A stretch of DNA of 64,000 nucleotides from the NCBI GenBank assembly GCA_945643635.1, contig CALZFC010000042.1:253501-317500 (forward strand). Direction: 5' to 3'. The notes beneath the pieces were generated by a model. The model did not search any database, had not been told where the DNA came from, and saw only the letters and a list, made by a program, of their open reading frames with translations. A program made the position numbers and the translations under genes. Within the stretch, counting starts at the first letter, position 1. Each line of letters starts with the position of its first letter. The stretch is from Allodiplogaster sudhausi (taxonomy: Eukaryota; Nematoda; Chromadorea; Rhabditida; Diplogasteridae). Shown here in pieces: positions 55,781 to 64,000 of the stretch.

Positions 55781-58554
55781 ATGTCTGTTTCAGCAAGGAG
55801 TGCCCGAAGGTGATTTTTTGTATCCTTTTTCACCAGTTATTTTCTCGTTATTTATAATATCCATAATTCGAGAGTAAATAACATATTAGAAATAATAATG
55901 CTGCTTATTTTCAGAGAGTTCCTTGCAAACGTGCCGTCAACATCGCATGGAGTTGCCAGCGACAGGAATACGATAGCTGCTTCTTCCGTTCGGGGCCCAG
56001 CTGAGCGTTTGAATGCCGACCTTCTCTCGAGTATCTTTCGTCATATCGTCGCGGCATCTCCGATCAAGGACACTCTTAGGCTGAAGGTGCTTTCTTTATT
56101 ACTGTAATGTAATATTTCCTTTTTTATTCTAAATTTTTCAGCTTTTACGGCTCTGAACGGACGATTAGTGAATAAAACTGTGCAAATATTTTATTTTTAC
56201 GCGCGATATTTTCATATATAATTTAGAAGAAATTTATAGAATTAAAATGTACCATATCCTTACTCGCTTCCCCAGGCGATCCATCCTCTGGCGGAGCGCG
56301 CGGTGCGCTGCGCGTTGACGCGTCATGGCCATGTACGCGTCGCGGTCATGGAGCCACTCCGATTCAAGATTGTCGGCATGCAGAAGGTCGAACTGGACAC
56401 GCCAGCACCCAACATTCTCATCCAGGTTCGAATAGAGTATTTTTGCACGTTTTTAAGTAAATTTCTTCCGATATGGATACGAAATTTATAGAAAAAGCTC
56501 TCTTTACTGCTCTCTCCGTCTCTGTTATTTTATCACTGCTTTTCTTATTCATCTATTTCGCCACGTGCTGATGGTCTGCATGCCGTAAATAATTTTGCAT
56601 TTACGTCTCACTACTTATGTAAACCTAAATGCATTCTCTCTCTCTCTCTCTCTCTCTCTCCCTCTCGCGCTGTCTATCTCATTCTCTCTATCTCTCTCTC
56701 TCTCGCTGTCTATCTCATTCTCTAACACTCGTTTTGTCCCCTCAGGGCAGCCGTGTCGAGTCCCTGGAAGAGGCCCTCGAGCTGCTTGCCTTTCTTCTCC
56801 GCTCGATGTTCTGTGTGAGTCGTCTCTCTCTGGTCATCGAGGATCCAGAAAGCGAGATCGCTGCCAAGCTCATCGAGGCACTCATCGCTTCCGGTACGGC
56901 ATTCATTTATCAAATTTTACTTTATATTTTTACATTATTTTATTCAGTTTGGTATTTCAAATAATTAGTCCTTTTTATTAATTTTATTATTTGAATTAGT
57001 ATTGCTCCAAGCGCATGCTGTTGAACGAGCAATCACATGATTTTTCCATCTTTTGGCCAGACCTTTCCTTGTAAAACCGCCTACTATGTTTTTTTCATGA
57101 AATGAATTTTTTTTTTACAGAATATTTTTCGGCGATATCAATTAAACAGTATTTTTGGATAGAAAATATATAATAATTTGATATATCCATCCGGATTATT
57201 GATTGATTGATTGCAGAGATTGTCCGCTTGGAAGTGCTGCATCTGACGAGGAGAGAGGGAGGCAGACCGATCGAGGCTATCTCCGGATTGATCAGAGCCA
57301 ATGAGGAAACTCTTCGCATCGTTGGCAGAGTTGGCATCTGCGAAGCAGCCGCCAGCTTTGGAGAGAAGGTTAGAGAGGAGAGGAGAGAGAGAGGGAGAGA
57401 GATAAAGAGAGAGAGAGAGGAGAACGAGAGAGTGGCACGAGAGACAAAATGATATGCGAGCAGGGATAGAGGTGAACTGTTTAAGGAAGAACAAATTGTA
57501 CGCACACATTCACTACAGTGGGCATGCACTGCTCAGTCAATAGTTGTTGATTGCGATGTGCTACTTTGAAGCTAATTGAAGGAGTAAGAAAGCTTGCAAA
57601 ATAAAGTAATTGAATACAATTGTTGAATTTGAGCTTCGTCTTGACCGGCTCTCTCTGATGACATTCGACTTGGCTTCGGATGCCACGACTGCCAACATCC
57701 TCGAGAAACTCGCAGCCATCCAGGTGACAACTACATCTCTCTTCTAGGACGATAAAAACATTCTGGGGAACGAGATTCATACAAAACCATCAAATAACCA
57801 CCATAACATGATAGTCAGGATGATTTCTTGCCTTTTGAGCATCTTTACATTTTCATTTTGTGTAACTGAATGAAAGCTTCCTTCAGCGTTCCGGCGCCCG
57901 CTTCAAGCATCTCTCGTACACGTCCTTTGGAGGCTTCGATCCGACCGACGAGCGTATTCTGGTACTTTTTTTATATTTTATTTTACTTTTCTTTATTATA
58001 AATTTTTTATTATTTTCCTCTTTATTAGTAATTTTATTCAATGTGAATATATAGTACATGTTTTATTTTCTAATATAACGTTTAATAACAAACTTTCAAT
58101 ATTAACTATTGATTTATTTCAGCAATTTCTCGATGAATGCGGTGTGACTTCGCTCCGTCTCACCATGATGCGCGGACCATCCGTGCCACCCAAGCCAGAC
58201 TATATGATTGGAAAAGTAAGGAGAGAGAGAGGAGAGTGTGTTTGAGAGAGAGAGAGACAAGGCGAAAGGAAAAAGAGAAAGAGAGTGTGCATAATACGAG
58301 AAGAAAAATTAAGTGAGACAGACAGGTAGCTTGTAACATAGTGATTGAATAGGGGAAAGATGGGAGAGAGAGAGAGAGATAGAGATGGAAAAGAAATAAT
58401 CGTCTGTTTTTCACAGGTGCGCAAGATTACGCACCTCGAGCTGGGCGAAGTGGTGGACAAGCCGAACATTGTGAATCGCCTCGTCACTCATGAGAAGCTC
58501 TACAAGAAAGTCTTCCCCCATGTCGAACACATCACTTTCTTCCAGCGTTGGTGA
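55781..58554 (+). CDS. F-box-like nematode protein, 348 residues
   Basis: Nine exons in one phase: 55781-55809, 55915-56086, 56276-56425, 56746-56893, 57217-57368, 57634-57723, 57887-57961, 58123-58215 and 58417-58554 (1,047 bases). An F-box-like start is seen at residues 45-85 (ERLNADLLSSIFRHIVAASP, then TLRLKAIHPLAERAVR). Leucine-rich segments follow, such as LEEALELLAFLLRSMF, SRLSLVIEDPESEIAAKLIE, LRLDRLSLMTFDL and FLDECGVTSLRLTMMRG, with a conserved-looking end, VEHITFFQRW. The layout (N-terminal F-box, then beta-alpha leucine repeats) is that of substrate receptors of SCF ubiquitin ligases, which are expanded in nematodes. The F-box call is by pattern only. The N-terminus may extend upstream of the chosen Met. 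Confidence 0.65.
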
Positions 58555-60035
58555 TCAATCCATAATTCCCACCGAATATCACACCCATTCTAAATAAGCC
58601 CTAAAAAAAATCTGCCGGATTTAAATCAACAGCTCACTAACTTAACCTAACCTAAGTAGTATGGATATTGAGCACCCCTAGCTACTACACTGCCCCTTGT
58701 GTCTATTCTCCCCTCTTTTCTCATTTTTGTCCTAGTTTAAGTGTTTCAACAGAGACCTTACGCTGTAAATAATGTACATTGTTGATGTATATTCGTACAT
58801 AAGTTGTTGAGGTCTTTTTTTTCTCTCACTCTATGAAGTTCTTTCTCTCTCTCTCTTTCTCTCTCCTTCTTCATTTTCATGTCATTGTTCTCTTAATCAA
58901 CGCACTTTTCGCTTATCTGAAGCATGTCTCTCCAATCGCAGATGCATTGTGATGATGTTGCAAAGAAAGGTGCTGTACGAAATCCTTTTCAATTATCGTT
59001 CTTCCTAATTCTGAGGCATTTCGGAGTCGGAGATTAATGTTTTTCCCCTTTTTTTATCACGACCCAATCAGCACCGTTCTACAGTATACCCTATAATTGT
59101 ACTGCCTTATGGGCCTTTCCTTACCTAAACTCTCACAGTGTCAGCTTTAGTTCTGAATCGTTGTTAGATGCATCTCAGTCTATACCAAAAAGGCTACCGT
59201 CGTTTATCAATGCTGTCTTAAATCTCTCACTTGTTATATCACAGTCTCTGTTTCGCTGTTCCCTCCTCAAGTAACTGTATCTCTCACTGTTCTTCGTACC
59301 CTTACTCCGTTGAGCTTTACTACATCGAACCAATACAGGCTGTGCAACTGATGTGTACTTGGTAGAACGAATTGTGGTTTCTTGCAATATCTTAACGCTC
59401 TGACGGATGTGTACCAGTTCCGAATTGGCCATATGTATGTATATTATTATTCCATCATTCTGCTTTACGAGTTACGTGCTCCGAAATGCGGAAAGTGCTC
59501 TCTTTGGCTCTGCTCGCTGTTACTGTAGACCCGTGCTAGAAGAAGCTTCAGATACCAAGGAACCTGCAAATTTATTAGCCGTTGCATTGTGTTACTGCTC
59601 CATAGCCTTTCTTCAAATTTCATCAGCAAGCTTGTCTAAAATGTGACATGAAAATAAAGTGGAAATACACCTGTTTTTCTCTTCCAGTTTATACGTGAAA
59701 TTGTGTTAGCAGACGATGTGGAAAGAAATCAAATGATACAGCTCAAGCGAGTATTCTTTTACCCAAGTCATGAGCCTCATCGTGAAAAGAGTCCATAATG
59801 TTAATTCCCGTCCTCAGATTTCTGGTTACGATCACAAAATGTAAAAACGGCTGCTATAATTTAAAAAAAAAGGATAAATATTAAAGAGCGACCGAGAAAA
59901 CTACCAGAGAACAATGGAATACGTAAGAGCGATCGAACTTCATATATCATAAAAGATGCCCGAACGTTGGATTGCGAGTCTTCTTGTTAGAGTCTTATTT
60001 GATCAGTGGAGAGCAGTGATAGTGGATCCCTTTCC
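58555..60035. other. Intergenic, no gene seen
   Basis: Contains the 3-prime flank of the F-box-like gene and a CT tract at 58845-58868. AATAAA occurs at 59651. Remaining open frames show no motif. Confidence 0.5.
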
Positions 60036-60743
60036 TCAATGTATTCTCGTGCAGTCTCCGTCGACGTCGTCTTCTAAGCCACGGCACTGGAATCCGGACG
60101 GGCAGCACGTCGCGTGATCGGGGCAGCAGACGCCGTTCGTGAAGGGGCAGCACCCTGCAAAGCCAGTTTTTTTTCTATGATAAGCTGAATTTGTTTATAT
60201 CAAAATGCGCATTTTGGTGGGTTTTAATCACACATGTATCAAAAAATATGTATACACATTTTGAAACATATTTCGAAAGCAGTTGTATTTTTTCGAGTTA
60301 CTGCTATGTCTAGAATTATGTAAATGTTTCCCGAGAGTTTCTTTGGTCGTTGATTACGCTGACTTCTCCCCCCACATACCATATTGGCCATTGTGGAAGA
60401 GGCAGCACACTTCGGTCAGGCCGCACTGGACAGTACGGCGGCCATCGCATGTATTTGGACACATCGCCACTCAATCCTTTTTTTTTGTTGCTAACTTTTT
60501 TTATTTCAACGTTAGATTCCAGCTCTTTAATCTATTTTACTAATATTTTAAAAATAAATGTATGCACATTCATATAATAATTTGTTGTGAAAGTGAGATA
60601 TGTAACATTGTTATAGCAAGAGTAATAGTTAAGAAAGTGTAAAATAATATTTGTTTTAATCATAAGAGTAAATGGAAACCTTGTGAGACGAGTAGAACGA
60701 CTACGGCGGCTCTGCTGACGATGTCTTTGAAGACCAAATCCAT
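60036..60743 (-). CDS. Small secreted granulin-domain protein, 90 residues
   Basis: Exons 60680-60743, 60380-60469 and 60036-60154 close in phase to 273 bases. A signal-peptide-like start ([18 protein letters not shown]) is followed by [20 protein letters not shown]. Then comes [34 protein letters not shown] and TRIH. The paired CC motifs with [15 protein letters not shown] are diagnostic of granulin/epithelin repeats, secreted Cys-rich growth-factor-like modules. Only one such module is present, with an extra N-terminal Cys segment, so it is much shorter than progranulin and more like the small nematode granulin-like proteins. Confidence 0.85.
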
Positions 60744-61170
60744 TCCGCAGGCAGTAATAAGGATAAAAGTTGTCGAGTGCTTGAAAGGAATGAATCGATC
60801 AATCCCGATCGTGTGCTCTCTTATCAGCCAGGAAAGGATCAAAATACAATGCTTCTTCTTCTCGTGTCATGATCACTACCATCTTTGCAAATGGGAAGCA
60901 AACAACTTCTTTTGTTTTGCCTTTACAGAGCAATCTCGTGTTTGTTTCATGTAGGCGCTCCAATTTCAGGATAATTTCCTTTATAGAGAGGGGCTTTATT
61001 AAAATGTCATGTGCGTGCACACATAAACACATACACAAAATTTAAAGAAAATTATCTATACATTCTACAAAAAAATATATTAAAAAATGAGTTCAGTTTG
61101 GATTCAGTAAATCGCAGCATTCGTCGAGAACATTCGTTTTCTTCCTAAATATTTAATCACAACTAGATCA
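60744..61170. other. Intergenic, no gene seen
   Basis: Short spacer between two minus-strand secreted-protein genes, AT-rich near 61050-61090. It should contain the promoter of the granulin gene and the 3-prime end of the next gene. Confidence 0.5.
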
Positions 61171-61423
61171 TCAATTTTTGCCGTCCTTTTTATCTGGCAC
61201 CATGCAGATAAATTTCTTAGCCTTCTTGCTGATTCCTTTGCTATTCGGCGCGCAGCAGGATGGCCTCGGAAACGGACACATTACGGGAGAACCACAAGAA
61301 CGAGATTCAGCAGAGAGACCGCTGAAAAGAAGAGAGGAAGAGTGAGAGAGAAAGAGGGAGAGAGTGAAATTGACAGAGAGAGATTGAGAGGAAGAGAGAG
61401 AAAAAGAAGGTGAGGGATATAAG

Positions 61424-61461
<38 letters not shown>

Positions 61462-61691
61462 AGAGTAAATGAGCTTCCATGGTTAAAAGCAAGCAGTGAT
61501 TCTTGTAAACAATATTTAATTTCCAATGGTGCAACCTGCACGGGCAAGTCGCTTCCGATTCGCATTTGCGAGAACGATTCTGACGGCCGCACAAGCCGCA
61601 GTTCGCCGAGCAGTCGCCAGACCAAGCAGACCAGGAGGACCAGATGGAGAGGCACGACGAGGGAGGAGAGGGCTTCTGCAGAGACAGTGGT

Positions 61692-61736
<45 letters not shown>

Positions 61737-61898
61737 TGACAGAGACAGTGAGGAGAGAGACAGAGAGAGAGAGAGAGAGAAAGAGAGGAGAGGGACAGAG
61801 AGAGAGAGAGAGAGTGAAGAGAGAAAATAATAATGTACCTTTGCCGCTGAGATGGTGATGAAGCTTCCAAGCAGGAAAAGTGCAAGCGTTCGATTCAT
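61171..61898 (-). CDS. Small secreted thrombospondin-1-repeat protein, 116 residues
   Basis: Exons 61839-61898, 61536-61675 and 61171-61321 join in phase to 351 bases. Residues 1-20 are a signal peptide (MNRTLALFLLGSFITISAAK). A thrombospondin type 1 repeat follows: CLSIWSSWSAWSGDCSANCG with LCGRQNRSRKCESEATCPC, carrying the WSxWSxWS and Cys-Ser-x-Asn-Cys-Gly core and the RSRKC strand. The C-terminal part is Cys-rich (SCGSPVMCPFPRPSCCAPNS) and then basic (KGISKKAKKFICMVPDKKDG). It is extracellular by family. Both introns contain GA microsatellites whose translations must be ignored. Confidence 0.87.
61323..61459. repeat. GA microsatellite in TSP1-gene intron 2
   Basis: Purine-only tract with (GA)n runs, best at 61432-61457. 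The mirror tract in intron 1 is at 61697-61815. Confidence 0.9.
61697..61815. repeat. GA microsatellite in TSP1-gene intron 1
   Basis: Long GA runs interrupted by GACAGTGACAGAG-type words. It creates the Leu/Ser frames on the opposite strand. Confidence 0.9.
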
Positions 61899-62740
61899 GC
61901 TGCTGAAAGGATCAGAAGGGCTTACCAATGAGTTCGTGTCTCACATCACCAGCATTCAAGAAATATTGGCAAAAAATTTTAATACGCAAAAATTAAATTG
62001 GAAATTATTTTCATAATGCTGCTGATGAGACGTTAGAAATGCCAACTCGACAGCTTTTATAATATTTAAGCGGTATAAAAAAAGCTCGACGTGAAAGGCG
62101 ACAGTTTGTGAGCAGCTGTGATGATGATGACAAGGAATGGTAAGAATGGGAAGAGAGAGAGAGGGAGAGTAATAATGGAGATAGAGAGAGGGAGAGAGAT
62201 AATGGAGAGAGAGAGGGAAAGATACAGCAAGACGCTGACGGGTGAGTAGAGATCGTATATTGTTTGCCCATGCTACGATGAACTCGTCAAGAGTGCATTG
62301 CTGTGAGTCGTCACTGTAGTAGTGTATGTGGCAACTCACCATGCAGACTATAGCTGGGTTTTTTTTATTTAAAAAAAAGATTTTTTTCTCAATTGTGACA
62401 AAATAATGGAATTATCTAATACAATTTCTGCAAGATATGCCATTATTTTATTTTACGATTCAGATGTGTTGTTCAATACCAGCTGATTTTATTAACATCA
62501 GGCTTTTATGTAAACCGGTTTCAACACTGCTGATCGGGAGCATGTTTGAACTTTAACAAATACTTTATTTACACGCGAGCACATGGTAAATACTGGCAGC
62601 TAAAACCCGAACGGTACTTATGCTGGCTGTAAGTCGTAGATTATCGTGATCCGTTTCGTTTTTCTCTCACTCTTACTCACTCTCTCTCTCTCATTTTCAA
62701 CTCTTTCGCTGTGCTTCTTTCTCGCACTCTCCCTCCCTCC

Positions 62741-62788
<48 letters not shown>
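61899..62788. other. Intergenic, no gene seen
   Basis: GA-rich 62150-62220 and CT-rich 62680-62786 tracts flank AT-rich DNA. No recognised gene. Confidence 0.5.
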
Positions 62789-62789
<1 letters not shown>

Positions 62790-63690
62790 CAGACGTTGTC
62801 ATCAAGACAGCAACCGCAGCAGCAGCATGTGAGGCACATGAGACATGCGAGTAGAATGGAAAGCAGTGCCGAGATGACTGCCATCACGAAGAGCAGGAAG
62901 CCGGCCCACATCACCTCCTGAGGAAGAGCGTTTTCATGTTTTTCAATTATTATCTACGAACGTGCTAGTTTGTGATCATCAATTCGTATGTTTTTTTAAT
63001 TCTATTTTTCTCTCCGATGTAACGCCACGAAAAATTGAAAGTACAAACAGTTCGCGACTTTATGTTCACTGCTTTTCCTTCAAAAGTATTTCCAAAGAAA
63101 TGAGTCCTCCTGGGAGAAACAAATTTCAAAAGATTCTCTAACCTCATGGCAGTATTTTTGCGAGTGCGGCAAGGCGTTTTGGTTGTAACCGGAGAAGAAG
63201 ATGAAATGAATCGTCAGCGCGATTCCACCGAGGAATCTGAATAGGCTTATTATTTGCTTTAAGAAAAAAAAATATATATATATGTATATATATATATTAG
63301 TTCTATTTTTTTCTCTTGAAATTCAAGTATTAAAAAAAAATTTAAACTATTTCTCAGTAAAAAAAAGGCTTTTGAAACTGACAGCAATAAATTGGTGAGA
63401 TTGAGCAAACAGCCGACGCAGCTGCAGAGCGAGGAAGTTTGCGCCGATTCACACTAGGCAGTGAAGAGGATCAGGCGAGGGGAGAATTGTACACTTTTTA
63501 AACGTGAATATATATTAGATATATGGTTTGTTAAATTTTTTTGAACAAAGATTATTTGAAAAAAGATATAAAAAAAATAAAGAAGCGAAACCGCTCGAAA
63601 GACGAGACGGCGGACGTAGTTGACGACGTGTGCAATGCCATAGACAACCAGAAAGACTGGAAGCCATGGCTCGACCGGGCAGCTCAAAGA
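62789..63690 (-). CDS. Four-helix membrane protein, TMEM272-like (5-prime end not seen)
   Basis: Exons 63592-63690, 63383-63453, 63143-63236 and 62789-62917 join in phase. The first reads SLSCPVEPWLPVFLVVYGIA, then HVVNYVRRLVFRA. Next are CESAQTSSLCSCVGCLLNLT, FLGGIALTIHFIFF with NQNALPHSQKYCHE, and EVMWAGFLLFVMAVISALLS followed by a Cys-rich CLTCCCCGCCLDDNV end. The pattern CP-x-PWLPVFLVVYG in helix 1, a conserved YCH before the last helix, and a Cys-rich (probably palmitoylated) tail resemble TMEM272-like proteins, which are common and multicopy in invertebrates; function unknown. The start codon and first residues probably lie in an exon beyond 63690 or upstream of the window edge. Confidence 0.65.
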
Positions 63691-64000
63691 CTTTTTTTTT
63701 TACATATTTTAAATTAAATTCATAATGTAAAATTATTTCCAAACAATGAACTTACTTTGCTTTACAAATTATACTTTCTTTTTTCTCTGTGAATTAAATA
63801 ATACCATTTTATTAGGTAAATAAATTCAGCAATATCGCTTTTGCTGTTCAATTTTAATGAAATCAGAGACAGTGGAAGAAGAGAAGGAATTAGGGAATAA
63901 AAGCTAGGGAAGAGGGTCGGAGTTAGACACGAAGTGGGAGGGATAGAGAGATGTGAGAGGGGGGAGAAAGAGAAGGGAATAGAAGGTGAGAAAAAAAAGT
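63691..64000. other. No gene assigned at window end
   Basis: AT-rich, then GA-rich from about 63870. It may contain the first exon of the four-helix protein but none was recognised. Confidence 0.4.

Noticed and set aside
59407..59646. 79-codon plus-strand frame in the F-box gene 3-prime flank
   Set aside because: No motif, no splice sites and no homologous copy in the window.

Overview
This is a eukaryotic nuclear window, most likely from a nematode. The signs are short introns with T-rich CAG or TAG acceptors, a GYGY-type secreted peptide precursor with a GKR processing site, a divergent serpentine-type receptor, and repeated small gene families. A free-living chromadorean (diplogastrid-like) is a guess. 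All exon models were read by hand. For most complete models the exon phases close into one reading frame, which is the main support for them.

Left part (1-40 kb) is an unstable, duplicated cluster of sensory or secreted genes. In order it holds: a THAP/P2X7-like locus (minus, 0.2-1.8 kb); a GYGY peptide gene (2.75-3.05 kb); a GC-rich block with 74-bp repeats; a seven-helix receptor (4.3-6.4 kb) whose nine exons keep one frame except for a single in-frame TGA; a 7.2-kb inverted-repeat-bounded insertion (7.4-14.6 kb) that carries its own exon-like segments and a 1,252-bp Merlin/IS1016-like transposon; ionotropic glutamate receptor (iGluR) copy A, a pseudogene cut by a LINE (15.0-21.0 kb); and a 53-residue secreted peptide gene (21.6-21.9 kb). 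From 23.09 kb the same block restarts: receptor tail fragment, 250-bp repeats, iGluR copy B (25.2-28.0 kb), peptide copy B (28.7-30.7 kb, with a 1.2-kb palindrome in its intron), an intact minus-strand GYGY gene (31.4-31.7 kb), a frameshifted plus-strand GYGY copy (32.2-32.6 kb), a second GC-rich block with 74-bp repeats, a scrambled iGluR remnant, a foldback element, and peptide copy C (35.5-39.6 kb), whose 3-prime splice site was hit by a Ty3/Gypsy-type retrotransposon that itself contains a nested solo LTR.

Right part (41-64 kb) is ordinary single-copy genome. It holds a complete 20-exon USP39/Sad1 tri-snRNP factor (minus, 41.1-46.9 kb, 699 residues); a gene-poor stretch dense in GA/CT microsatellites (48-55.7 kb); an F-box-like gene (plus, 55.8-58.6 kb); a small granulin-domain secreted protein (minus, 60.0-60.7 kb); a small thrombospondin-1-repeat secreted protein (minus, 61.2-61.9 kb); and a four-helix TMEM272-like membrane protein (minus, 62.8-63.7 kb).

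The left cluster mixes two receptor families with two secreted-peptide families that travel together in duplications. A functional link between them is only inference. No rRNA, tRNA gene, CRISPR array or operon-type prokaryotic feature was seen.
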